A stretch of DNA of 64,000 nt from Lunularia cruciata (taxonomy: Eukaryota; Streptophyta; Marchantiopsida; Lunulariales; Lunulariaceae): positions 7,384,001-7,448,000 of the forward strand of contig OX419762.1 of NCBI GenBank assembly GCA_948567375.1, given 5' to 3'. This document shows positions 10,301-22,449 of this stretch, piece by piece. Positions within the stretch are counted from its first letter, which is position 1. Each line of letters opens with the position of its first letter. The translations under genes and the position numbers were made by a program. Below the pieces are notes generated by a model. The model did no database searches. It was given only the letters and a program-made list of their open reading frames with translations, and was not told where the DNA came from.

Positions 10301-13300
10301 TGATGTAGTTTTATTTGTTGTAGAACCGGAGAAATGTGGGCTCTCGTAGTGTCTAGTATGCTTTTCATAGGGGAGGAAGAAATGAAGGAAGAGACATGGA
10401 AAGAAATTGACTGCGTGGCCTGTGAACACCGTGGTGTAATTTTGAACCTCTGATTATGATGGCGAGCTTGGATCCTAATCACTACGAATCCTCAACAATC
10501 ACTCTCTCACATTTCCAATTTTGCAAGGCATACCACCTTCGACCGAAAATCCAGTTGTAACACAAAAACTTATATTTCTTGCATCCCAAAATCGCCTTGC
10601 ATTGCATGGCTGAAACTACAGAATTCAGATAAGAAACAAGAATTGAAACGCACCGGGAAAACGCAATGTGAAGCCGATGTCGCTACAGGAAAGAGCAGAA
10701 ACAGAAGGAAAATTTGAAGTCTCCATTTCCCTCCGCAGCTCCGCTCGCTTCCAGTCTTCATCCCCGCCCACTGCCACAGCTCGTGCATTCCAGCCAAAAC
10801 AGACCTGATGAGCTTTTGATCTGTGACAGGGAACGGATAAAGGATATTGTGATGCTATAAATATGCCATTGAATACAAGGTTTATGTGCCTATCACGAGG
10901 GCAAAGGTCAACGCAGAGGGAGAATCCTAGATAACTCAGATCATCAGGAAACACTGGAGCTCCATCCAATTGTTAGGCATCGGAAGAATGCCTAGCAATT
11001 GTCTAGTGCTTCGAGCTTACGGGTCGAGATTTGAAACTCTCGGACCTAAAGTAATTACAGTGCAGCGCCTCGGACAAAAAGCTGTAGCGAGCCATTATTA
11101 TCCTGCCGTCCACCTGGTGGGCACCTAGGAGGAGTAGTGGAAAGGTGAGAAGGAGGAGGTTTTCGCATCGGCTAGTGGTATGTGTTGGCACCTACTCACA
11201 GGTTTCATTCTGTGCCATTTCTTCCACTATTGACGGAGATCACAGCTGAAACAAAACGGAGAATCAACCGAAGTACGTAGCTGAATCAAAAGCTTCTCAG
11301 TAAATGAGAATTTGCACGAAGAGTTAGCATCCCAGTAAGTTTTAGAGGAATATGAATTGGAGGTTTTAAAATCGACTTTCTGACCCGAAAGGCAATGCTC
11401 ACTCCCAAACTCGAGCAGTCCAACTCATGGAGTTGTTTACACGAATACTTAGAAGCCTCACGCCGTCGAGAAACCACAAGGCAGAATTTACTGGAAGTCA
11501 TTTCGGGGAGACTGATTTCTCGACAAATGGAGAGAACGATGAACAGAGATAGGACGGGGAAGAGCTCTCTCAACCTGACCTGCAACCTAACCCACTGATT
11601 ACACCTACCATTCTTCAAAGGGTCTAGCACTAAGCTCGCAGAGCCTTAGGGCTTTGCGTACTCAGTACGTATGAGGATAACTTGTAAGGATCATGGAAGA
11701 AATGAACAAGATTTACGACCTTATGACCATGACCAAGTATCCGTACCATAATTGAGTGTTTACCGTCTCTTCTACGTTATTCAGTACAGAGACGAAGCGC
11801 AATTTACATTTGCACATTCGCATACCTATATGAAACTAAGACTGAGGAGCTGCTTTATCTAGCCAGCACACCTGTCAACGGTTGGACTCGGTAGCAAGTT
11901 CAGACTTTACATTGTAAATGAGCGGATCAATGCTCACTGATCAGATGTTCTGGGATCAATTCAAGATATGATCTTAGAGCTGACCAGGCGGTGGGTGGGA
12001 GCATGCAGGGTAACGATCTAATACTGTAGCATTTCTGGGACATCAATGCTTTTCACCATATTTTAAGGTTCAAATACAAACAATTTGACAAATTTCGAGA
12101 CGATTTCTCCTGCCTTACTACCTGCACAAAGCCAAAATGAGAAATATCAAAGTCTGAGTATTCTGAGAATTACAGAAGCGCATGTGAATGACATTCGTCC
12201 AAATTGAGAAGAGTCTGAAAGTTCTGACAAACGCAAGCTATATCTAAGCCTGCACCTGAGTTTCTCTTCCTCGTTTTGTGAAATTGAACTCTACTGAATA
12301 CATTGTTCGGTGCTCACTCCAATTCAAGCATCAACTTCCCTAATGCCATTCACAGATCCTCGTTAGTCTCTGGCTGCCTCCGCTTTCTGGTTTCATGGCC
12401 CCAGTTGACCTACAATAACTATACTTTCGCCACACATTCTGATGGAGAGGGCAAGGCTTTCGAACGTGCACTATGTCTTGAGGTCGAGCACCGCTAAGAG
12501 GTGATGGCTTCAGATTTCTCTGAAGATTTACAGTTTGAGGACCAGATCATTCAAAAGTTTGATTTCACAAACATCACCTGTAACCTTAGCTCCCTCAACT
12601 TAGAGCATCCTTCTGAACAGCTGGCTTGGCAGGCAACTTTCTAGGATGCAATATAAGATACCTTTGTTTTGAGGTTCTACTCTTCCAGTGAACTGTGAAT
12701 CATCGATCCTGATTGTGTCCACATAGTACATATTGCAGACGAGCAGTTTAATTACATAGCACACAAAAGAGTAATAAGGCTCGTGTCTGTACTTGACAGT
12801 TCAGTGAAAATCGGAGCTTCTTGTTCCAGCTTTCAAAGTTGTGTTAGTGGAGCAATAGTCTTACCTAGTCAAATGTGGTTAATTTTTACGAAGTGTTGGG
12901 CTATGCAGTTATCTGAGCTTAAAAATACAGTCAGCATCACCTGATATTCAAGCAAAACATCGGTAGCGTTACAATATGATTCACTTCCACTTGTCTGAGG
13001 AGGTAAACCAGGCTATTCTTCGTATGACTCGCTGCTGAAGCTTGACCCTCATGCTAAAGATCGAATCTGCACTTACATTTACATATTTCATCTTGAGTAT
13101 TTACTTGAGTGCCGTGAGCGAAGTTCCTTTTTCCTATTTCCTGTAATTTGTAGACTGCAAGCTGCTGTACCTTCGTAATTCAAGTTACTGTTGAGTGTGA
13201 CGAAGTCCCTAAACCGACGGTGATACTGAAAAGCCTTGAAAGTAAAATCTTCGTCAGAGGCATATAAACCAAGCGTTGGGAGGCATAATATACTGAGACG

Positions 13301-13670
13301 ATGAAACTTTAAGCTGTAAGACTGGTATCAAATCGAGTTGACAGTACACATAAAACTCCGGATGCACAAGGTTCTCCAGAAAGGTATATTTACGGACTTT
13401 ACGCCATCCTAAAAGACTTTGATCTTTACAAATGCACCTTTTATGTAAGTAAATCTTATATGCAGATGAGATTTACCCCTAAATGTAGCTCACAGCTTGA
13501 AACATATAAAGAACCCCAACCTAATCTCGCAGAGACAGGCCAAGTAGGGGTGACAAGTGGAAAGGGAAAAATAGCTTCACGATCGGGCATTTGCGGCACC
13601 AGGGTCTCGACCTCAACAAGGTCCTTGACATCGTGTGCCGTTTCACTTCCAAGAAATAAAGTGCTAAGAA
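10300..13670. other. 3.3-kb intergenic region, no gene seen
   Basis: I examined open frames at 10,570-10,969, 11,286-11,630 and 12,303-12,497 on both strands. None shows a motif, plausible domain or splice pattern. Base composition resembles the genic flanks rather than the AT-rich repeats further right. The last few hundred bases probably hold the 3' UTR of the INDH-type gene. Confidence 0.4.
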
Positions 13671-15998
13671 TTATTTTATAACTATCTGTGGTCCTGCTGA
13701 CCCGTCTGAGGATGACCACTCTGCTAGTTTAGCTTCAATTCGCTTTGCAATGTTCTTGTATATAAGGGCTATCTCACTGGTTGGGGAAGAAGCAACCAGA
13801 GGAGCCCCTTCGTCTGATGTTTCTCTTATGGTCATGTGCAACGGCACCTGCAACCACCCTCGCAAAGTCACCAGTAAGAACCTTGGTCAACCTTCAAAAG
13901 AAACTGTACGTAATTAGCTGGTAGCTTGAATAACGAGGAAGTAAAACATCTACCTCTCCAAGAAACTCCATCCCCATTTCCTGTGATGTCAAATGCGCTC
14001 CTCCATGACCAAATACATCGGACCTCTCTCCACATTTAGGACACTTAAAGAAGCTCATGTTTTCGATGAGACCTAGCATCTGCAATCCACAACTTTACCA
14101 TCAGATCGGGAGTTCTTTTAAGATAGTCCATGCAGATCAAGTAAGTGGTGAAGTACGAGAGTGAATTTCACTAAACATAAGCATGACGACACCGGACAAC
14201 TTGCTGGGCTTCATCGCATAAGCTGAAGTTTACAACTATGCGCTTCAGACCGTTAGTATAACAAAACTCTCAACTGATAACTTGTAGGACAAAAGAGGAA
14301 GCAAAACTTACAGGAACGTCCACCTTTTGAAACATAGTCACACCTCGGCGTGCATCGACGAGAGCAAGGTCTTGAGGAGTAGAAACTATAACAGCTCCTG
14401 GAGAACAGACACAGACGAAGTGGGTCATGAGTGAAATGAAACCCCTACAATTTCAGTTCAAAACGGCTCTGCTCGAATATGGCAAAACGTCTCCCTCGAC
14501 AACATACCTGCCAACGGAAGCCGCTGAGATATGGATATTTGAGCATCACCGGTGCCAGGAGGCATGTCGACGACCATAACGTCAATTTTACCCCATGCAG
14601 TTCCTCTCATTAGCTTTTCCAACGCACTCATCACCTGAAATGTGATTTTGCCACTGAAACAAGAGCTCAACACAAAGTAGTTTAAACTTACGAAACGATC
14701 AGAGGCTTTAAGTGAAGTAGTATGGATTGAAAAGCAACAGCCTATGGTCATTCAATGAAGTAATCAGTTTGACTGTAAGGTAATACTTGTACAGATAATG
14801 CCAGACCTGAGGAGAACGTCTCTGGAGGAGGCTATCTAACTGCAGAAGCTGCAGCAACTGGGGGAAGGCTTTCCTACCATTGGCCCTCTCCACACTGCTG
14901 GAGCGTCCTTTTCCATCAGAAATCCCATGGACATACACTTAACGCCAAAGTTCTCCAACGGAAGCATTTGTGAATCTGTCATGAAAAGTAGATAGGTAAT
15001 GAGTTCCAGGGACCCCTGTATGAAAAGGTCCGTTTGAGGGACAATGCATTTGGAAAAATTAAGCAACCAAGTCAACATCTCAGCACCTAATACAGCACCC
15101 CACTCCTTGACGTTGCTTCACTCATTGCTTCAACATTCCTTCTCAGAAGTTCCTACAAGCACTGAAAATAGTGACCTGCATCCAGTTGTGGACGTCCATG
15201 AAGCTTCATTAGTGTTGGTATTGAAGGCCCGTACACATCCGCATCAAGCAAGCCAACTCTCAGCTTACACTCCAAAGCCAAAGCTACGGCAAGATTAACT
15301 GCAAATAAACAAGTCCACAAGTCAGCATAAATTGAGTTGACATCAAAGAGACCCAATGCCCTCAGGTTTTTCTGCTTCATACCAGTAAAGTGTCACGGAC
15401 AGAATACATCAGATGAGAGGGATAAGGTTTTAATTCTAACATATTTCTCTGTAATAACTCACCATCTACAACAAATCACATATGGTAAGAACAAACGCTA
15501 GGGGAGGAATATTAAACGTGAGGAGAAGCAGATAGAATTCAGTAGACTAAACCCTAAACCCTCCATACTTGAAAGAGATTTTCGGCTTTGGAAGAAACTC
15601 CAGAAATTTAAGCACAGCAAGATCAATGAGAGTTGATGAGAGCAAACCTGCAGTGGTCGATTTCCCCACCCCACCCTTTCCAGACGCGACAGCAATTATA
15701 CTTTCAACGCCTCCCACGGCCAGCCGACTCATTGGCCTTCCGCGTGGACTGCTGGAAATGCTGCGCCTCCATAGTATACTACTCTGCAAAGGTTCAAGAA
15801 ATAATCCGGCTGACCTATTAGTTCAATCTAAAACCTTGGACAAGCACAAAACTAGAAAATGCACTGAGCAGCCATGTCAATCGTCCTTCGAAATACACTT
15901 GAGAATAGAAGGAGTAAACAGGGCACCTGCGCAAAGGAGGAAGAAGCTCTCAACATCGACAGGTACACAGAGGCCAAGTATTTGCACCTCCTCGCCAT
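13671..15998 (-). CDS. INDH: Mitochondrial Mrp/NBP35-family P-loop Fe-S protein (Ind1/NUBPL type)
   Basis: Eight exons join in frame: 15927-15998, 15648-15783, 15176-15298, 14878-14975, 14508-14634, 14312-14397, 13954-14079 and 13671-13847, giving 314 residues, close to the usual length. Residues 1-44 are Arg/Ser-rich without acidic residues, as in a mitochondrial presequence. The deviant Walker [10 protein letters not shown] is at 59-67. [10 protein letters not shown] and [10 protein letters not shown] follow, and the C-terminal Fe-S motif CPKC is at 227-230. The family transfers Fe-S clusters to respiratory complex I in the mitochondrial matrix. The start ATG at 15998 is chosen because its 24-codon exon splices in phase to the P-loop exon. 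HCF101 (plastid) is less likely because the DUF971 tail and plastid-type leader are absent. Confidence 0.92.
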
Positions 15999-16500
15999 TT
16001 TATCTTCTAAATTCGTCCTCGGCTCTAATCGTCACGACCATTATACCAACAGGTCGGACATTCTCACCTAAATCTAAAAGAAGATTCCAATCATTAGCAG
16101 TATTCAATAGTCTCACTGAGGAAATGCGAAAAGAAACTGAGGCGATGAAAATCACGATGTTGATATGTATCAGTAGACCAGCGAAGACTATTTGTCTGGC
16201 CTATGACTGGCAATTCTCTTCCTAAAGCGATTTGACGCAAAAACTCAAAAATTACTTTCAAAGAAACTGTCTTAAGCTATCGTATTTTGCTTGGTCGTAC
16301 AGAAATACTCACGTTTCCGATACAGAACGCAGTCGATTTGTTTAGCAGGCAATATACTCAAGAGATCAATGGATGGACCGATCACGGAGCAATCAAAATC
16401 TCTCGAGACCAATCTATTTCTTGTTTCCACCATTACCCATTGATTTTAGATTACTGCGTCACTAAAGTACGTGGTTATAGATTGACGACGTGAACCAAGG
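15999..16500. other. Upstream region of the INDH-type gene
   Basis: About 500 bases between the INDH-type start and the first retroelement remnant. No gene seen; it probably holds the minus-strand promoter and leader. Confidence 0.4.
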
Positions 16501-16586
16501 AGGATGACGTGGTTCATACAGGCAACGTCGATAGAACACGTAGTGGGAAGGGCGACCGTGTAGAGAAAACGCCGGATGAGAAGACC

Positions 16587-16790
16587 CATCAAACCTTACA
16601 AGGGAGAGACATAAAAAGTAAAATGTGGCTAAGTCTCAATAGAGTTTATACGAGAAATCGAAAAGGAAAGGACTACCATGTAAAAGAAATGAAGGATGGG
16701 AAGACCCCATCAAGCCTTACAAGAGGGAGATGAAAAAGGTAAAATGGAGGGAAGCCCCAATAGCATTTATATGAGAAATCTGCCCCATTG
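16587..16790. repeat. Two adjacent copies of the retroelement tail
   Basis: The block with caa(a/g)ccttacaag(a)ggaga, then aaa(a/g)gtaaaatg and tttatat/acgagaaatc occurs at about 16,587-16,660 and again at 16,707-16,790. The unit corresponds to the element's 3' tail in reverse orientation. Confidence 0.65.
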
Positions 16791-17645
16791 CCCCTAAGAT
16801 ATCTGAGCTATGCAAGTTGTGTAGTTTACAAACAACATGAACATCCGAAGAAACATCACCTAGTGTGATTGTTCTTGTATGGATTGCACCAACCACTACA
16901 CTCCGAAAAGTAATGGACACACGTTGTCTAAAATATAATACAAAGTATGAGAGTGAGAGTGATATTCCTTGGTGCCTAACATGATAAGCTCTCATGCACT
17001 TCCTAACAAATGTGTCAAACGGCATGTTCATTGCTCCATATAACTCCTAGGCTAGAGGAACAAAGAGGTGACCTTGCTGCATGCCCCTATACTTGGAAAC
17101 CTTGCGACTTGTTGCTACACTTGCTGCCCATCTAGGGGGATGGGTAATCACTCCTTCTGATATTATATCTCGCGTAGGGTTTGTAACCATGATATCCACT
17201 ATTGTCACATGATACAAGAAATCTGCCCTATTGCACTTAAGATATTCGAGCAATGCAACTGCTGCGGTCTACAAATAACCGGAACATCCTGAAGAAGCAT
17301 CACTTAGTGTAATTACTCTCTTATGGATTGCACTTGCCACTATCCTTTGGAGAGCAATGGACACATGTGTCTAAAATATATTGCAAAGTATGAGGGTGAG
17401 AGTGGTACCTCTGGCACCTACCATGATAAGTTCTCGTGCACTCCTTGACAAATATTTCAAACATCGTGTCCATAGTTCCATATAACTCCAAAGCTAGAGG
17501 AACAAAGAGGTGACATCATGCATGCCCCTATACTTGGAGACCTTGCAACCTGCTGTTGCACTCGCCGCCCATCCAAGGGGTGGGTAACCATTCTCTTTGA
17601 AACTGTATCCCATGTATGGTCTGTGATCATGACATCCGCTAAAAT
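16773..17645 (-). repeat. Direct duplication of about 435 bp inside copy A
   Basis: Two units, about 16,773-17,214 and 17,215-17,645, align along their whole length. Each begins with gaaatctgccc and runs through the ggaacaaagaggtgac and ccctatacttgga blocks to the gtatggtctgtgatcatgac-like end. Identity is roughly three quarters by eye. The coding remnant is thus present twice in tandem. Confidence 0.75.
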
Positions 17646-17699
17646 CACCCAATCATCTCAGACCAAGTACAGAACACCTTAATGAGAAACAAGAATATC

Positions 17700-20480
17700 G
17701 CTTTATCAATTTTCTAAAATTGTTTTCATGGGAGTAAATCTAGACTGAGAAGGCGGGGCGTGAGGATTTCACACGGCTCTAAGGGTTTAGTCCTTTTTAC
17801 CCATTGAGGTAACTTCTCTAGAAGAAGGCGAACCGCATAGAAAACAAGAACGATGGGACGATAGTATTATTTACAACGAGTGTGTTTGACAGTTTTCCTT
17901 GTCCGCTTTGCTGTCCTAAGCACGCCTTTGGAGATCGAAAAGGAAGGTCTAAGAGTTATCCCCATATTTTATGTTGTTTACAGTAGAATGTCATTATTCA
18001 TTGAGATAAAACAAAGTCATGTATAGATTCTAAAACATAGAAATTATTTTTCATTATATATATTTTTAAGTTATTGAGAAAATTATTTCCTGATTTTGAA
18101 GAGTCTTAGTCATTTGACTCTATTTAGAGTCAAATAAACCATATCAGATGGAAGAACTCTTTTCATTAAGATATTTTCTTAATAAAATATCATTGTTAAA
18201 ATACTTATATGAGGAAAATTATCAAGTAATAAAATAACATAAGAGAAAGAATACAGTAACATAAAACCACTGTTATATTATATTTGGACAGCACAAATAC
18301 TTTTGAATAAGGAAGCAGTCATAACGATCCTACGTCTTTCATGTTACTGGAGTGGATATTAAAGATGAGTATATTATGAAAATCAATGCTTATTACAACA
18401 CAATCATAACAAAATTTCAAATTATCCAGATTTGTTATATTTTTATATGTGTTGGATGTAATTTATTTTTGGTGAACAAACTAGATAGAAAATGTTTGAT
18501 ATATGTAAACATTATTATTATTACTGCTAATATCTGCACAATAGTCACATCTTTAAAATATAGATATAAATTTGGGGAGATGCAATTCAATAATTTTCTA
18601 TTTGATTTGGATGCTTTTGATCAGCCAAAGTGATAGAAAGTCGTAGGGAGTATTATTTATGGTGTTCTCTCTATATCTCCTCATTTTACAGCTTCTAATA
18701 AAATAAATGAGATTATTTTCAGGTAATTTTTATATCCACCTCTTTTTCTCATTTTTTACCGTCTAGACTTAGGGAATAAAGTTTGATATCATATCAAATA
18801 AAATACATGTAATATATTTGAAAAGATTTTTATAAGCTAGGTATGATTTTCATCATAATACGAGATTATTGAGATAATATCCAATATTATATTATCCCAT
18901 TTGAAATGTATGTCATATTCAATGCAAATATTAAAAAATCCAAAAATTTTAGATTATTATAAATTTATTTCCAAATACAAAAGTTTATAAATTTATGATA
19001 AAATGTTATTGATCATTTAAGTGAAGTAGTGAGAACTTGTAACTCAACAGCCTCTATGAAAAATCACATTGTTTGTTTCATAGAAATTGCATTTCATTTC
19101 TTAAATCTTTGAAAACAAAAAAAATATAATTCAATATAATTACACTTTTGAAGAAGAACACACAAAAAATATTAATCATGTATTTCAAGAATTAGACTCT
19201 TAAAACTAGATTTGTACTCTTATACATGTCTTGGAAGTATCATATGAGTAGTCCAATCAACCTTGACTTTTAATGGAACTATTATAAAATTAAGTATTGA
19301 GAATATATGGAATTAAGGATTAAAAGGTAATATAATTTAAATATTTTTTTTCTATTTTTTATAAAATTTAAATACAAATTTCAAAAGTGAGATCACAAGA
19401 AGTTATTTTATACACTAAATATTCCTTGTTGCCCAAAATATCTCAATTTTTGTGTAAATATAATTTTCATTTTATATAAATAATAATAATAATTTTATTA
19501 TTATCATTATTATTATTATATAAAATTTATGTTAGCATTTTAAACTTAATAAGCATGGTAAACATGATACTTATTCATCATATGATCTAAGAGATATCAC
19601 TATCTTAATAAATATAGACTTACTAAAAGAGGAAAATGAGTATCAAATATATAACCACTCTCAAGAAATGATAAAGAAAAAACTCTTATGAAGAATCTAT
19701 ATAAAAACCACATTAACTTATTTGAGTTACCAATGGGTTTATTGAAGGTAAGGTAACTTTGGTAGAATTATAAAATTCATGATTAGAAGATAATAAAGTA
19801 CTATTTTAACAAAATAGAATAAAATTTATAGTTCATAACTCTATCTTCTGTCACTATTTAATTAACAATAATAGTCTTTAGATTTCTAACTAACGTGCGT
19901 CCAATCCTCAACTAAGCTTGTTATGTATCCTAAACTCGGATATTTTAGTGAGGATAACAAAAGGCATAGCTTCCTAGATAAATCAAAATTTCAAATCATA
20001 AAATCAACTTACTCCACTAAAAAAAAGGCTACAATCTCATATCCAAAATTAAGGTATAAACTTAGATATTTTAGTGATGATAACAAAGGCTATTAGCTTG
20101 TTAGATAAACTGAATTTGCAAATCATAAAACCAAATTACTTCAATAATAAAAGGGGCTAAAATCTCATTTATCCAAAATTAAGGTAGAATCTTGTTTCTT
20201 AGATAATTATGAGTTAGCTCATTAATTATCTAAGACTAGATAAAACATGGGAAAATTTTTAACAACTATACTTTCATAATAAAAAATTTACAATTATCTT
20301 CTTCATAAGTTTTAGTATAGAATAATTTTCAACGGGTGTAAAATATTTGATGTATAAAAATTAATTAAAACTTCAAATTAGATGAAATATATAAGAACCT
20401 TCAATTTAAAATCTATCTAAGAGATAATTCTATTCAAATTTCTTTTTTAACATTTTGTGTTTGATCTCCATATCCAAATA
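17700..20480. other. Very AT-rich intergenic block
   Basis: Long A/T runs, poly-A and poly-T stretches and many TATA-like motifs. One 93-codon open frame (18,352-18,633, plus) is composed of Ile/Tyr/Asn/Lys as expected from base composition and has no recognisable motif, so I do not call it a gene. The block is bounded by oppositely oriented copies of the same retroelement family. Confidence 0.5.
19931..20186. repeat. Tandem duplication, unit about 125 bp
   Basis: Unit 1 (19,931-20,055) and unit 2 (20,056-20,186) share in order the blocks taaact(c/t)(g/a)gatattttagtga, gataacaaa, aaatcataaaa, ggct.aaatctcat and atccaaaattaaggta. Confidence 0.8.
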
Positions 20481-20484
20481 TGTA

Positions 20485-20710
20485 TAGGCTAGTGTAATCA
20501 CACGAAATGATGCTTCTTTGGATGTTCCAATAGTTTGTAGACTATATAATTTACATGGCTTAGATGTATTCTATTTACATAACTCACATGTTGTAGGTAC
20601 ATTTCTCTTACCAATACTATCAAGGTTTAACTCCATTTCACCTCATTTTTAATTATCATGTCCAGCTTGATGGTTTTCCCCTCCTTCTTGCTATCATATA
20701 CACGTGGTGT
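20485..20710 (+). mobile_element. LINE-like remnant, short 3'-end copy
   Basis: This stretch matches the end of copy B on the same strand: gatgcttctttggatg, agtttgtagac, a block ending in acctc and the cttgatggt...ctccttcttg tail. Only the 3' part is present, as expected for a 5'-truncated insertion or a partial duplication. Confidence 0.5.
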
Positions 20711-20859
20711 TCTTTTCCATATGTATAATATAAAACTTTATTAAAATAGTTTATACTAAATTTTAAAATTTTAAAATTTTCCATTCATTCAAGGGCAACC
20801 TTTGGCTGGCTACATACATAACTTAGGCTAGCTAGGGCTCCAAGGATCAGGCCGGCAGC

Positions 20860-22080
20860 CAAAAGTGAGTGCTCTCTTCCAAAAGAAGGGGCTCTCTCAG
20901 CACCTCTACTTTCCTCCCATTTTGTGGTTGTTGATAGGCCATTTTGGAGACTTATGTGACCTAGGTGGAGGAAGGATCCTTTTCTCTCCAAGTGTTATTG
21001 TGGAAGACAAGAGATGGTTTATCTCCATGGGCATGGGAGGACCTTCCATCCTTTGCTTCACTACCATCAGATTGGACCAAAGGTTACAATCTTCCTTGAT
21101 AAAGCAACAATGTAAGCATATGCTACATTCTCTCTTAGTTGACTCTCCCATTCCTTGGGCCACTAGAGCACATCTTTGCTCTTGCTCCAACAAGGGTGTA
21201 GGCTCTTGGATCCTAGCTTGACCATGCATTAGGGCATTCCAACTCACACCAATCACCTTCTCTTTAGCCATGAGGTTTTGCTTAGGTTTGATCCACCCAT
21301 CTGCATCTTTGTTACTCACTTGTGAAAATGGTTCTACACTAAATTCAACAACGGTTTATATGACATGGTGTCCTTATGGAAGATAGAGGATAGCTACCCA
21401 TGATGCCATTAGAGATATAGTGTTTTCTATGGCACAAGAGAGTGGATACCTTGCTTGGAGAGAGCATTCATATTCTTTGCAGATGACATGTGTCATAGCA
21501 AACTTATACTTGGTCCAAGATGATAAGGTGATAGTGGCAGATGTTGTGGTTATAAACCCTACACATGATGCAATTTTGGAGGGAGTGATTAATAACTCAT
21601 CCTCTTGGATGGGCAGCACATAGAGTAGTAGCATGCAACATCTCCATATATGCAACAAGGTCATCTCTTTGTTCCTCTAGCCTTGGAGTTATATGGAGTG
21701 ATGGACATGGTTTTTGACACATTTATCAAGGAATGCGCAAGAGCTTATCATGTTAGACGCCAGGTGGTACCACTCTCACTCTCATACTTTGTAGCATACT
21801 TTAGATAGCCTATGTACATTGCTCTACAAAGAGCATTGGTTGATGCAATCCATAGGAGAGCAATCACTCTAGGTGATGCTTCTTTGGATGCTCTAGTAGT
21901 TTGTAGACCTTAGGACTTGCATAGCTTGGATATCTTAGGTGGTAGGGCAAATTTCTCATATCTATACTATTGGGACCTAGCCTCATTCTACCTCTTTTGT
22001 CTCTCCCTTGTAAGGCTTGATGGTATCTTCTCATCCTTCTTGTGTTCTATGTGGTCTCCTTTTTGTGCTTCCAAAGGAAA
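20860..22080 (+). mobile_element. LINE-like retroelement remnant, copy B (longest)
   Basis: Plus-strand frames, interrupted by stops and shifts, encode the C-terminal end of a retroelement polyprotein. Seen in order are a serine/glycine block (CSNKGVGSWILA), RFCLGLIHPSA, a Cys-rich segment, a WCPYGR-like end, then HDAIRDIVFSMAQESGYLAW, DVVVINPTHDAILEGVI, FDTFIKECARAYHVRRQ and AIHRRAITLGDASLDALV. The 3' tail ends near 22,075. The Cys/His cluster followed by HDAIRD is typical, in my recollection, of the end of plant non-LTR element proteins. No intact reverse transcriptase is present. Confidence 0.6.
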
Positions 22081-22210
22081 GCCCAAAAGCATGGCTTTAA
22101 GGGCGGAAATCATGAAGCTGGCTAGAGGACCTTTGAAGATAAAATGCAAAGTATAGAAATAGTCTTTAGGTGAATTGAAAATATAAAATATTTTAAGTAA
22201 TAAAATTTTC

Positions 22211-22400
22211 ATGGGGACATGGATGATGGATGGAATTGCTTTTAGAGGTGAGAACAACAGATGGAACTACCTATGGGACAAGGATGATGGATGGAATTGT
22301 TTTTGGAGATGGAACCACATTTGTGATGGGGATGATGGACCAAGGACAAAGAAGATGGGTGATGAATGGAATTGTGTATGAAGACTCCGGATGATGAACA
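22211..22400. repeat. Degenerate minisatellite built on ggatgatggatggaattg
   Basis: The core ggatgatggatggaattg occurs at about 22,220 and 22,282, with shorter or altered forms (gatgatggacca, gggtgatgaatggaattg, ggatgatgaac) up to 22,400. It directly follows copy B. Confidence 0.7.
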
Positions 22401-22449
22401 AAACTGCCTTTGGAGACAGGTTCTTTTGCCCCATGCATGAGGTGCGTGG

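Larger units (their letters stand above)
16580..17700 (-). mobile_element. LINE-like retroelement remnant, copy A
   Basis: The minus strand encodes fragments of the C-terminal part of a retroelement protein: DIMVTNPTRDIISEGVI, KVSKYRGMQQGHLFVPLA, FDTFVRKCMRAYHVRHQG and SYFVLYFRQRVSITF. The same order appears on the plus strand at 21,300-21,900. Frames are broken by stops and shifts. The segment downstream of the coding part (16,580-16,790) matches the tail also found at 21,940-22,070 and 38,552-38,665. The fragment looks like the end of a non-LTR reverse transcriptase polyprotein with a nuclease-like D-V-x-x-x-x-P-T core; this family assignment is from memory and tentative. Confidence 0.6.

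Noticed and set aside
13460-13681. Frames on both strands at the end of the INDH-type gene
   Set aside because: They lie in the probable 3' UTR or overlap the last exon and show no motif.
15569-16225. 218-codon plus-strand frame
   Set aside because: It overlaps the first two INDH-type exons in antisense and has low-complexity composition.
18352-18633. 93-codon membrane-like frame in the AT-rich block
   Set aside because: Its Ile/Tyr/Asn/Lys composition follows from base composition; no motif and no support for expression.
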